A stretch of 33,248 nucleotides of DNA. Origin: CALMRE01 sp964412895. GTDB taxonomy: Bacteria; UBP6; UBA1177; JAKLFG01. The stretch spans positions 1 through 33,248 of the forward strand of contig CAYPQK010000025.1 of NCBI GenBank assembly GCA_964412895.1. Reading direction: 5' to 3'. Both the position numbers and the translations under genes were made by a program. The notes below the pieces were generated by a model. It was not told where the DNA came from. It saw only the letters and a program-made list of their open reading frames with translations, and searched no databases. Positions 1-7,305 of the stretch are shown piece by piece; position 1 is the first letter of the stretch, and each line of letters opens with the position of its first letter.

Positions 1-684
1 CATGAAGAAGGGGCGCGTCCCCCAGTTGATGTACTGGAGTTCGTAGACCGGCACCGGCTGGGCGATGCCTTTCAGTTCGATGTTCCCGGCAAACCGGAAG
101 AAGTAGTGCTGGGGCAGCAGTATCTCGCGGCCGTTCACCGGCAGACGCATCGCGATGCGGTTCTCGGTGACATAGCGGTCGAGTATGGCGCGCGAGGTCT
201 TGTGCATCATGATCTTGCTGACCGAACCGCCCCGCGTGTGGCTCTCTATCCGCTTGGTCAGGTTGATGCTGAACCCCTCGAGCTGGCCGTTCTCCTTGAT
301 GTAGAGATAGCCCGAATTGATGCCGGCGCCGAGGTCCTCGGGCGCCTTGTTCTGGAAGATGCGCGACCGGTTGAAACTGCCGTTTATCCACGCGATCTTG
401 ATGAGCACCGCCAGATCGAGCGCGGTCTGGACATCGCGTCCCGGGTTGTCGGAGAAGAGGAACACCCGCCCCTCATCCCCCACCACCTCGACATAGTAGT
501 TCGAGGAATCGTAGAAGTCGCCGGGATAGTTCTTGAAATACATATCGGCGGCGCGCAGGACCGTTTCGTTGAATTCGCGCAGAAAGGTCTCGTAGTAGTC
601 CTTGACCGAAAGCACATTGGCGTACTCGGAGGAGTTCATGATATCGAGGAGAAGTACCGTTCCGAAGGTCTCGTTGCGTGGCAT
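1..684 (-). CDS. Class III nucleotidyl cyclase-like protein (3'-truncated by window edge)
   Basis: The visible 228 residues look like the catalytic domain of a class III adenylate/guanylate cyclase, which makes a cyclic nucleotide from ATP or GTP. Seen: an early LLLDI strand with Asp14, the GDEG turn with Asp70 (the two metal-binding Asp positions), and INLTKR with Asn141 and Arg145 at the transition-state positions, then a KGIAQPVPVYEL-type end of domain. The purine-recognition Lys that normally lies three residues before the GD turn is Glu67 here, so substrate specificity or activity may be altered. No membrane or sensor domain precedes the domain. The C-terminal part lies outside the window. 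I chose ATG at 684 because GGAG sits 6 nt upstream and a promoter fits; an in-frame ATG at 696 directly follows a stop codon but has no ribosome site. The family assignment is fairly firm; enzymatic activity is inferred. Confidence 0.72.
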   Translation of the reverse strand, partial: MPRNETFGTVLLLDIMNSSEYANVLSVKDYYETFLREFNETVLRAADMYFKNYPGDFYDSSNYYVEVVGDEGRVFLFSDNPGRDVQTALDLAVLIKIAWINGSFNRSRIFQNKAPEDLGAGINSGYLYIKENGQLEGFSINLTKRIESHTRGGSVSKIMMHKTSRAILDRYVTENRIAMRLPVNGREILLPQHYFFRFAGNIELKGIAQPVPVYELQYINWGTRPFFM

Positions 685-709
685 CGTCCGCTCCATTCAA
701 TTCGGGCCC

Positions 710-738
710 ATCATAGCGACCGCCGCGCCGTTTTACAA
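710..738 (-). promoter_or_regulatory. Sigma70-type promoter for the cyclase-like gene
   Basis: On the minus strand, TTGTAA (738-733) is separated by 17 nt from TATGAT (715-710). The expected transcript start near 703 would leave a leader of about 19 nt before the ATG at 684. It supports 684 rather than 696 as the start. Judged by eye only. Confidence 0.5.
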
Positions 739-803
739 GATTTTCGGGAAAAGATGCCGTCGGCGCTCCCTTTCCGGTACATGGGCCATAATGATGTCTA
801 TCG

Positions 804-828
804 CTAGTTATTTCAAAATATTAACTAG
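804..828. repeat. 7-bp inverted repeat in the cyclase/fhs divergent region
   Basis: CTAGTTA (804-810) and TAACTAG (822-828) form a perfect inverted repeat around an 11-nt AT-rich spacer. It lies between the divergent cyclase-like gene and fhs. It could be an operator for a dimeric regulator or a small hairpin; no T-tract follows, so it is not a terminator. Confidence 0.4.
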
Positions 829-856
829 ACAACAGGAAACTTTCTGAATAAAGCGG

Positions 857-961
857 GGTCTATTTGGTTACTCAATTCGTGAGTCCCGGAGCGTGACCTC
901 CTCTTCGCACGCTGGTTAGCTCGAAAGCAGGGCCCTTCCTCGGGGCCCTCTTTCTTTTTTT
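857..961 (+). ncRNA. Candidate structured leader or small RNA upstream of fhs
   Basis: No plus-strand gene ends before the terminator at 929-961, so the terminated transcript must begin in this intergenic region. Two further hairpins precede it: ACTCA/TGAGT at 870-884 with a 5-nt loop, and AGCGTG/CACGCT at 890-913. GGGGTC near 855-860 could also pair with GACCTC near 895-900. A weak promoter-like pair (TAGACA, then an AT-rich stretch about 17 nt on) lies near 827-855. The arrangement fits either a roughly 100-nt small RNA or an attenuating leader of fhs. I looked for the ZTP (pfl) riboswitch core, which often precedes fhs, and did not find it. The 5' end is a guess. Confidence 0.3.
929..961 (+). 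terminator. Intrinsic terminator upstream of fhs
   Basis: AGGGCCC (929-935) and GGGCCCT (943-949) form a perfect 7-bp GC-rich stem with a 7-nt loop, followed by a T-rich tail at 951-961 (9 T of 11 or better). It points in the plus direction and ends 58 nt before the fhs start codon, so it either ends a small RNA or acts as an attenuator in the fhs leader. Confidence 0.75.
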
Positions 962-1019
962 GCCTTTCCCGCCCACAACCGGTAGAATCCCCCGATACTT
1001 TTTGCAAAGGGAGTCATTC

Positions 1020-2684
1020 ATGCCCACCGACATCGAGATCGCCCCACAGGTACCGCTCCGGCCTATCACCGACATCGCCGCGAAGCTGGGACTGCGCCGC
1101 GAGCATCTGGAGATGCACGGCGACCATATCGCCAAGGTGAAGCTCACCGCCCGCGAACTGGGCGAGCCGCGCGCCAAGCAGGTGCTCGTCACCGCGATGA
1201 CCCCCACCCCGCTGGGCGAAGGGAAGACCACCGTCTCCATCGGCCTGTCCGAGGCGCTCAACCGCATCGGCAGGAAGTCGATCGTGACGCTGCGCGAACC
1301 GTCGCTCGGCCCGGTCTTCGGCGTGAAAGGGGGCGCGGCGGGCGGCGGCTTTTCGCAGGTCCTGCCGATGACCGACATCAACCTCCACTTCACCGGTGAC
1401 ATCCACGCCGTCACCACCGCCCACAATCTCCTCACGGCACTCCTTGACAACCAGTATTCGCGGGTCACCCAGCAGTGTCTCCTGCCGCGCGAGATCGTCT
1501 GGCACCGGGTGATGGACATGAACGACCGGTCGCTCCGCGACATCGTCATCGGACTCGGCAAGGATGCGGGGCAGGTGCGCGAAAGCAAGTTCGAGATCAC
1601 GGCCGCCTCCGAGGTGATGGCGATCCTCGCCCTCGCCTACGACCTCGACGACCTCAAGAAGCGGCTCGGCAACATCATCGTCGCGGTCAAGCCCAAGGGG
1701 GAACCGATCCATGCCCACGACCTCAATGCACAGGGGGCGATGGCGATACTGCTCGCCAACGCAATAAAACCGAACCTCGTCCAGACCATCGAAGGGAATC
1801 CCGCCTTCATCCACGCCGGACCGTTCGCCAATATCGCCCACGGCACCAATTCCATCATCGCGACCGACCTTGCGCGGCGGTTGGCCGACATCGTCGTGAC
1901 CGAGGCGGGCTTCGCCAGCGACCTCGGCGGCGAGAAGTTCTTCAACCTCGTCTCGCGTCAGAAAGGGATGACGCCGCCCGACGCGGTGGTGATCGTCGCG
2001 ACGGTCCGCGCCCTTAAATATCACGGCGGGATCGCCCGCAAGAACCTGACGCAAAGCGACCCGGCGGCAGTGGAACGCGGCTTCCCGAACCTTGAAAAGC
2101 ACATCGGGAACATGCGGTCGTTCGACCGGCCGGTCATCGTCGCGCTCAACCAATTTCCCGACGACACCGCCGAAGAGATCGCGGCCGTACGGCGTCTCTG
2201 CGAAAAGAGCGGTGCGGCCTGCTTCCCCATCGAGGTATGGGCCAAGGGGGGCGCCGGGGCGACCGACCTCGCGGCGGCGGTCTGGGAGGCGGCCCACGGG
2301 ACGCACGGCCCGGTCAAATACACCTACGAACTCGACGACCCTGCGGCAGTCAAGATAGAAAAAGTGGTAAAGACCATGTACGGCGCCGACGGCGTCCATA
2401 TCCCGCGCTCGGTACTGACCAAGATCGAGGAGCGCGAGAATTGGGGCTACCGCGGCCTGCCCATCTGCATGGCCAAGACCCAGTCGTCGCTTTCCGACAA
2501 CCCCGATCTCAAGGGACGGCCGACCGGCTTCACCGTCGAGATACGCGATGTGAAGGTGAGCGCCGGGGCCGGTTTCATGGTGGTCTACACCAGCGACATC
2601 ATGACCATGCCGGGACTCCCCGAATCACCCGCCTCCGACCGGATGGACATCACCAGCGACGGCGCGATAAGCGGACTATTCTAA
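1020..2684 (+). CDS. fhs: Formate-tetrahydrofolate ligase (10-formyl-THF synthetase)
   Basis: This cytoplasmic enzyme joins formate to tetrahydrofolate with ATP, giving 10-formyl-THF for purine synthesis, initiator Met-tRNA formylation or the methyl branch of acetyl-CoA metabolism. The protein is 554 aa, the usual family length. Visible motifs are the ATP-binding loop TPTPLGEGKTT (about 61-71), the first family signature GVKGGAAGGGF (about 101-111, with Phe for the usual final Tyr) and the second signature VATVRALKYHGG (about 325-336). I chose ATG at 1020 because AAGGGAG precedes it by 7 nt; an in-frame ATG at 960 falls inside the terminator T-tract and is unlikely. A structured leader with a terminator lies immediately upstream, so expression may be attenuated. 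No other folate gene is nearby. Identification is firm. Confidence 0.97.
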   Translation: MPTDIEIAPQVPLRPITDIAAKLGLRREHLEMHGDHIAKVKLTARELGEPRAKQVLVTAMTPTPLGEGKTTVSIGLSEALNRIGRKSIVTLREPSLGPVFGVKGGAAGGGFSQVLPMTDINLHFTGDIHAVTTAHNLLTALLDNQYSRVTQQCLLPREIVWHRVMDMNDRSLRDIVIGLGKDAGQVRESKFEITAASEVMAILALAYDLDDLKKRLGNIIVAVKPKGEPIHAHDLNAQGAMAILLANAIKPNLVQTIEGNPAFIHAGPFANIAHGTNSIIATDLARRLADIVVTEAGFASDLGGEKFFNLVSRQKGMTPPDAVVIVATVRALKYHGGIARKNLTQSDPAAVERGFPNLEKHIGNMRSFDRPVIVALNQFPDDTAEEIAAVRRLCEKSGAACFPIEVWAKGGAGATDLAAAVWEAAHGTHGPVKYTYELDDPAAVKIEKVVKTMYGADGVHIPRSVLTKIEERENWGYRGLPICMAKTQSSLSDNPDLKGRPTGFTVEIRDVKVSAGAGFMVVYTSDIMTMPGLPESPASDRMDITSDGAISGLF

Positions 2685-2706
2685 CCTGCACCGATAGGGA
2701 GCGCAC

Positions 2707-4203
2707 ATGCTCGGACCCATTTTCGCCGCGACCGGCCTCATTATCATCGCCGGAGCGCTCTTCTTTCTCCGCGCAACACTGAAGACCCTCCCCTTTAACT
2801 TCTGGGTCGTCAACATCATGGAACTGGCCGAGCGGCTCGCTTTCTTCGGGTCGCGCGCCGTCCTGCCGCTCTACATGATCGCCGGCGCCGACCAGCACGG
2901 GCTGGGCATCTCCTACGCCGAAAAAGGGATCATCTTCGGCATCTGGGCGGCGTTCCAGTGTCTGCTCCCCATCGTGAGCGGCGGCTTCACCGATAATTTC
3001 GGCTACAAGAAAAGTCTCTATATCGCCTTCACGCTCAATACTATCGGCTACGCTTCGATGGCCTTCGCGACCGGCTTCTGGACGATGCTCGGCGCGTCGG
3101 TCATGGTCGGCACCGGCACCGCCATCTTCAAGCCGCCGGTGCAGGGGACCGTCGCCCGGTCGGTGCAGCCGGAGAACGCCAGCATCGGCTTCGGGATGTT
3201 CTACTGGGTGGTCAACATCGGCGCGATGCTCGCCCCGATCATGGCGGCGACCCTGCGCGGCAACGAGAACGCCCCCACCTGGCACTATGTTTTCTTCGCC
3301 TGCGCCGCGGTGACCGCACTCAACTTCCTCCCCGCCTTCTTCCTCTACCGCGAACCGAAGGTGACCGGCGCCGGGAAATCGTCGCTGACCGTGTTCAAGG
3401 AGACCGGCCTGAACCTGCTTCACGACCGCAAGATGCTCTTTTTCCTCCTTATCTCGTCGGGCTTCTGGCTCATGTTCATGCAGGTGTGGGACCTTCTCCC
3501 CAACTTCATCGACGAATGGGTCGATTCGCGCGACATCGCGCCGGCCTTTCAGGCGATACTGGGCGACAGCGCGCTGACCGCCGCGGGACATGTGAAGCCC
3601 GAACTCATCGTCAACCTCGACGCGACCGCCATAGTCCTCTTCGTCATGCTCATCTCGTGGTTCATGTCGCGTTTCAAGATGATGGTGTCGCTCATACTCG
3701 GGATGGCCTTCGCCACCGTCGGTTTCTTCGGTTCCGGCTTTTTCATGACCGGCCTGCCGGTCGCCGCGATGATGCTCGTCTTCTCGCTGGGCGAGATCAT
3801 CTGCAGTCCCAAGTTCAGCGAATATGTCGGGGTGAACGCGCCGTCCGACAAGAAGGCGCTCTACATGGGCTACTCCAACATGCCTTTCGCCTTCGGCTGG
3901 ATGACCGGCAACTTCCTGTCGGGACCGCTGTACGACCTGCTCGCCTCGCGGACCCACTTCGCAAAACAATACCTTGTGGATAAACTCGGCATTCCGGCGG
4001 CCGACCTCGCGAACCTCAAGGACGGCGACCTCTTCCCGACGCTCGTCGCGAAGCTCGGCGTCACCCCCGGCGATGCGGCGCGGCTCCTCTGGGACACCTA
4101 CCACCCGTGGCAGATATGGGCGCTCCTCGGCTCGGTCGGCTTCATCTCGATGTTGGGGCTCTTCTGGCTCGACCGGACCTATCGATCCCGTTCGGGGACA
4201 TAG
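2707..4203 (+). CDS. POT/PTR-like MFS transporter, proton-coupled oligopeptide type
   Basis: A 498-aa polytopic membrane protein. The helix-1 motif E39-x-x-E42-R43 followed by FFGSR resembles the ExxERF motif that couples protons in the POT (PTR2) family, and GTGTAIFKPPV resembles the POT FKP region, so peptides or peptide-like compounds are the likely substrates. An extra hydrophobic segment at about 4-22 precedes the motif helix. Between the last two helices there is an unusually long soluble loop (about 412-465, Asp/Leu/Lys-rich). The start has AGGGAG about 5 nt upstream. It begins 22 nt after fhs and is probably co-transcribed with it, although no functional link is obvious. Its last 25 nt overlap the end of the convergent radical SAM gene. 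The family is likely; the substrate is unknown. Confidence 0.8.
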   Translation: MLGPIFAATGLIIIAGALFFLRATLKTLPFNFWVVNIMELAERLAFFGSRAVLPLYMIAGADQHGLGISYAEKGIIFGIWAAFQCLLPIVSGGFTDNFGYKKSLYIAFTLNTIGYASMAFATGFWTMLGASVMVGTGTAIFKPPVQGTVARSVQPENASIGFGMFYWVVNIGAMLAPIMAATLRGNENAPTWHYVFFACAAVTALNFLPAFFLYREPKVTGAGKSSLTVFKETGLNLLHDRKMLFFLLISSGFWLMFMQVWDLLPNFIDEWVDSRDIAPAFQAILGDSALTAAGHVKPELIVNLDATAIVLFVMLISWFMSRFKMMVSLILGMAFATVGFFGSGFFMTGLPVAAMMLVFSLGEIICSPKFSEYVGVNAPSDKKALYMGYSNMPFAFGWMTGNFLSGPLYDLLASRTHFAKQYLVDKLGIPAADLANLKDGDLFPTLVAKLGVTPGDAARLLWDTYHPWQIWALLGSVGFISMLGLFWLDRTYRSRSGT

Positions 4204-5246
4204 CAGAAACGGGGCTTCTTGTCGCCCATCCGCCACAAATGGATCGAACCACCGCGGCATTTTGAAAGATGCCGGCAGGTGCGGCAGTCGGTCGTATCGA
4301 CCCACCGGCGCGACCGGAACTCGTCGAATCGTTTCTCCCACACCGTCGCCAGATCGTCACGGAGGATGTTCCCCTGCGCGAAGCCTTCGTGATTGTTGGT
4401 ACAGCCGGTTATCGTGCCGTCGCAGAGGATGCCGGCGATGTTGATGCCGGCGCGGCAGAAGAAGGGATGGTCGCGGATCGTCTGATCGCGTTTGAAGGGA
4501 ACATAGCCTTCGCAACTCGCCGATACGGCAAGCCCCCGCTCTTTATAGCGCGGCCGGTTCGCCACTATCCAGTCGAGCAGTTGTTCCGTTTGTTCGGATG
4601 AAAGGTGCAGGCGCGCATCCTTCTCGGCACGGCCGTTGGGAAAGATGCGAAAGAGCCGCCACGCCGGCATCTTCTTCTCGATGAGCAGTTCCGCTATCTG
4701 ATCCAGTTCGCCGATATTGCCGGGATGGACACAGGTCACGGCATCGCATAAAGGCACTCCGGAATTCCCGATAGCGGCAAGGGCGCGGGTCATCGCCGCA
4801 AAGGCGCGCCGGTCGTTCCGCAGGAAATTGTGCGATGTCTCCATTCCGTCGACGCTCAGGGTGATACTGCCGATGCGGGCCGCCATGAGCCGGTCCATCA
4901 GTTTCCCGTCCAGCGTCATGCCGTTGGTCACGAGTCCCCACGGCATCCCGATCTCGGCGATATGTCCGGCGATGCGGAAGAATTCGGGGTGGACCAGCGG
5001 TTCACCGCCCGAGAGGACGAAGGTGAGGCCGGTCCCGAAGTGTTCCTTGACATAGTCGATGATCTTGATCCAGCTGTCGGTGGTCAGTTCGCCGGTACGC
5101 CGTTCATTACTGCAGTCGGAGCCGCAGTGGATACAGCGCAGGTTGCACCGGCGGGTTATCTCAAGGAAAAAGTACTGGAGGCGATGTTCGCGCTCTTCAA
5201 TTTTGCGGTATGCCCGCCACGCCGTTTCACGGATGAGGGAAAGCAC
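4179..5246 (-). CDS. SPASM-type radical SAM enzyme of an rSAM/lipoprotein system
   Basis: A 355-aa radical SAM protein. Cys34-x3-Cys38-x2-Cys41 (CNLRCIHC) binds the SAM-cleaving 4Fe-4S cluster, and SGGEP follows in the usual place. The C-terminal third holds seven Cys (264, 275, 282, 321, 324, 330, 348) in a SPASM-like layout with CDGTITGC, CRTC and CRGGS, as in enzymes that modify peptides with auxiliary clusters. The N-terminal opening and CIHCGSDC match what I recall of family TIGR04133, whose members sit next to a dedicated lipoprotein. Here a small lipoprotein gene ends 15 nt upstream, forming a two-gene operon. The start is GTG at 5246, with no clear ribosome site; a stop lies six codons upstream in frame, so the choice is constrained. 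It is likely to modify the lipoprotein; the chemistry is unknown. Confidence 0.85.
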   Translation of the reverse strand: MLSLIRETAWRAYRKIEEREHRLQYFFLEITRRCNLRCIHCGSDCSNERRTGELTTDSWIKIIDYVKEHFGTGLTFVLSGGEPLVHPEFFRIAGHIAEIGMPWGLVTNGMTLDGKLMDRLMAARIGSITLSVDGMETSHNFLRNDRRAFAAMTRALAAIGNSGVPLCDAVTCVHPGNIGELDQIAELLIEKKMPAWRLFRIFPNGRAEKDARLHLSSEQTEQLLDWIVANRPRYKERGLAVSASCEGYVPFKRDQTIRDHPFFCRAGINIAGILCDGTITGCTNNHEGFAQGNILRDDLATVWEKRFDEFRSRRWVDTTDCRTCRHLSKCRGGSIHLWRMGDKKPRFCYVPERDR

Positions 5247-5261
5247 TGTTTTTCTATTTAG

Positions 5262-5681
5262 TTATATATCGTGCCTGAAGATAATCGCGTCGGAATCGGG
5301 GGAAACCTCTCCCGGCTCTCCCGGCTCCATGACAATGATCTCAATCTCATCGGCCGGAGGGACTTCTACGGACACCGTCTTTGTGAAATACGAACCGTTC
5401 GCCGAACCATCCACATCTTCAACGGTCACCAGAATGTTTCGATTACAGAAGACCTCCAGTGTTGCCGTGCCGTCTGCGCCCGTATGAAGACCCGCATCAT
5501 CTAATTCGGAAGTGACCAGAAGTCCCGGTATTGGATCATTGTTCGGGTCAACCGCTTTTACCTTTTTTTGTTCGCCGTAACATTGATAGTCGCCCGCCGG
5601 CATACCGTAACAGGCGGTCAGGATGACCGACACGGTACCGCTGACAATCCAGATGAGTGACTTTTTGATCAGTGATAACAT
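5262..5681 (-). CDS. Small rSAM-associated lipoprotein (putative modified substrate)
   Basis: A 139-aa predicted lipoprotein: basic n-region, hydrophobic core and lipobox LTAC with Cys24. Right after the lipid site comes CYGMPAGDYQCYG, a Tyr/Gly/Pro motif resembling the one I recall in the rSAM-associated lipoprotein family TIGR04134. A beta-sandwich-like segment follows (DPIPGLLV, TGADGTA), similar to CnaB or carboxypeptidase-regulatory domains, then DVDGSANGSYF near residues 90-100 and an acidic Pro/Glu-rich tail. ATG at 5681 is preceded by GGAGG at 5 nt; ATG at 5693 has no such site. It is the first gene of an operon with the radical SAM enzyme. Base composition is clearly less GC-rich than that of its neighbours, which could reflect transfer. 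That it is the enzyme's substrate is inference from pairing. Confidence 0.78.
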   Translation of the reverse strand: MLSLIKKSLIWIVSGTVSVILTACYGMPAGDYQCYGEQKKVKAVDPNNDPIPGLLVTSELDDAGLHTGADGTATLEVFCNRNILVTVEDVDGSANGSYFTKTVSVEVPPADEIEIIVMEPGEPGEVSPDSDAIIFRHDI

Positions 5682-5754
5682 GACACCCTCCATGCCTAGT
5701 ATGGCTTTTTCAAAGAGCCAGACCGAAGCGCCACCGGAATATTCATAGTATTTC

Positions 5755-7305
5755 TCAATAAATTTTCGTGACGGAGGTGCCGGGGTAATAGCGTCCGAGT
5801 ATCTCGCGGTATTTTTTCCCCTTCTGGCCGAGCCCGATGGCCCCCATCTGGCACATCCCGACCCCGTGCCCCCATCCCGCCCCGGAGAACTTCCAGACCT
5901 TCTTCTTCTCGTCGTAGTCGACCGCGAAGAGCGAACTGGGGAGGTCGTCGATGAGCCGCCGCATCACCAGTTCGCCCCACACCGGCTTCTCTCCCGTGTC
6001 GCCGGTGACGAGCAGTTTCCAGACGCGCCCCGACACGCCACGCTCCAAGGGTTTGATGTCGGTGACATGGCCGACGCCAAGCGAAGAAAGCAGCTCGTCC
6101 ATTTTTTTTGCGGGGATATCCTTCTGCCAGCGGAACTTCTTGTTGAGCGCAATGCCACAGTCGCCCGCCCCCTCTTCGAGGAACTTGCGCACCTCGACAC
6201 CGCGCGTCAGATTGAATTTCTGCGGCCGGTCGCTGTCCCAGACACCCTGCAGATACTCCTTTTCGGCCGAGAACCAGACATTTTTGATATTCTCGGAGTG
6301 ACCACCGCAACTCGATGAATAGGGGGCGCGGGCGACATAGAGATCCTTGTGGAGCAGTATCTCGCCGCGCGTCGCATCGACCGCGTCGCGGAACTTCGGT
6401 GCGACCGCATCGCTCTTCCAGTCGAGTTTCTGGCAATGGACCTCGGAACAGATGTGGACCGGATCGCCGATGTGCCGCTTGCCAAGCTGCATGAAGATGT
6501 CGGTCCGCGCCGCGATGGCCTGCGCCTTGAGCGTTTCGGCCGGCGCCGAGGCGAACATCTCGCCCGGCAGGATACGGTAGAGCAGTTTCTCGACATCCTC
6601 CTCCACCACGAGGCCCAGCGTCCCGTCGGCCGAACCGTAGAGGAACTGCGCGGCGTGGCCGCCGAGGATAAGACCGCCCGCCGTGGCCGGGCCGGTCGGC
6701 TCCAGTTTCACGAACCGGTCGCAGGTCAGTTTCTTTCCCGTTCCCTCGACGGTGATTGTCGCCTGCGAGGGGCTGACGAAGAAGGGAAGCGCGAGTATCT
6801 GGCGGCCCGGAAGTTCGGCCCGCAGTGCATCCTGCAGTTTCACCGCCGCCTCTTTATCGAAGAGCTCCTTGAGGGCGATGTAATATTCGCGGTTGTCGAT
6901 GCGACGCTCGCTGATGGAGAAGATGCCGCCGGTCATGAAGAGTTCCACCGGCCGCCCCGTCTCGGCCGCCACCTGCGCGACCCGGTCGCGATACCCGGAA
7001 AGCGCCGCCCCGGTCAGTTCCTCGATCGCCACGCGGTACCGGACCACCGGTGCGGTATAGCCGGTGAGCGTCACGGTCGCCGCGTCGGCCGACAGATCCT
7101 TTCCGCCGCACGAGAACCGGACCGCGCCGGACACCGCCAGCGGCGCCGGAAGGTCCTTGACATGGACACGAATGAAGGGGACGCCGTCATGGAAGTTGAA
7201 CGACGCGGTATGGAGGTAGAGGAACTCGTCGCCTCCCTTTTCGCCCGCCGTGAGGAGCAGGGCGATACTAAAAATCAACCACGGTAGGATCTTCCTTGAT
7301 CTCAA
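5755..7305 (-). CDS. SpoIID/LytB-domain protein (secreted, peptidoglycan-related)
   Basis: A 516-aa exported protein with an N-terminal signal peptide (LPWLIFSIALLLTAG). The N-terminal half has no domain I recognise. The C-terminal half (about 235-515) is a SpoIID/LytB domain: YRILPGEMF, ETLKAQAIAARTD, HCQKL, YSSSCGGHSE and the closing GWGHGVGMCQMGA. SpoIID proteins are lytic transglycosylases that cut glycan strands lacking stem peptides; in non-sporulating bacteria they act in wall remodelling. The start is TTG at 7305, with GGGAG 6 nt upstream lying inside the preceding lytic transglycosylase gene; the 38-nt overlap suggests coupled translation. An upstream in-frame extension of 128 residues is Arg/Ser-rich, antisense-like and not credible. 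Substrate specificity is inferred from the family. Confidence 0.85.
   Translation of the reverse strand: MRSRKILPWLIFSIALLLTAGEKGGDEFLYLHTASFNFHDGVPFIRVHVKDLPAPLAVSGAVRFSCGGKDLSADAATVTLTGYTAPVVRYRVAIEELTGAALSGYRDRVAQVAAETGRPVELFMTGGIFSISERRIDNREYYIALKELFDKEAAVKLQDALRAELPGRQILALPFFVSPSQATITVEGTGKKLTCDRFVKLEPTGPATAGGLILGGHAAQFLYGSADGTLGLVVEEDVEKLLYRILPGEMFASAPAETLKAQAIAARTDIFMQLGKRHIGDPVHICSEVHCQKLDWKSDAVAPKFRDAVDATRGEILLHKDLYVARAPYSSSCGGHSENIKNVWFSAEKEYLQGVWDSDRPQKFNLTRGVEVRKFLEEGAGDCGIALNKKFRWQKDIPAKKMDELLSSLGVGHVTDIKPLERGVSGRVWKLLVTGDTGEKPVWGELVMRRLIDDLPSSLFAVDYDEKKKVWKFSGAGWGHGVGMCQMGAIGLGQKGKKYREILGRYYPGTSVTKIY

Noticed and set aside
697..961. ZTP (pfl) or other known riboswitch before fhs
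   Set aside because: The conserved 3' core of the ZTP motif is not visible, and no other riboswitch core was recognised; only an unassigned structured leader is claimed.
857..961. tRNA, SRP RNA or tmRNA at the terminated transcript
   Set aside because: There is no cloverleaf with a T-loop consensus, no SRP GGAA/GCAG core and no tmRNA end pairing; the length and hairpins do not fit these RNAs.
5694..5754. Terminator between the SpoIID gene and the rSAM-associated lipoprotein
   Set aside because: A short GGCT/AGCC pairing exists, but the loop is long and no T-tract follows on the minus strand.
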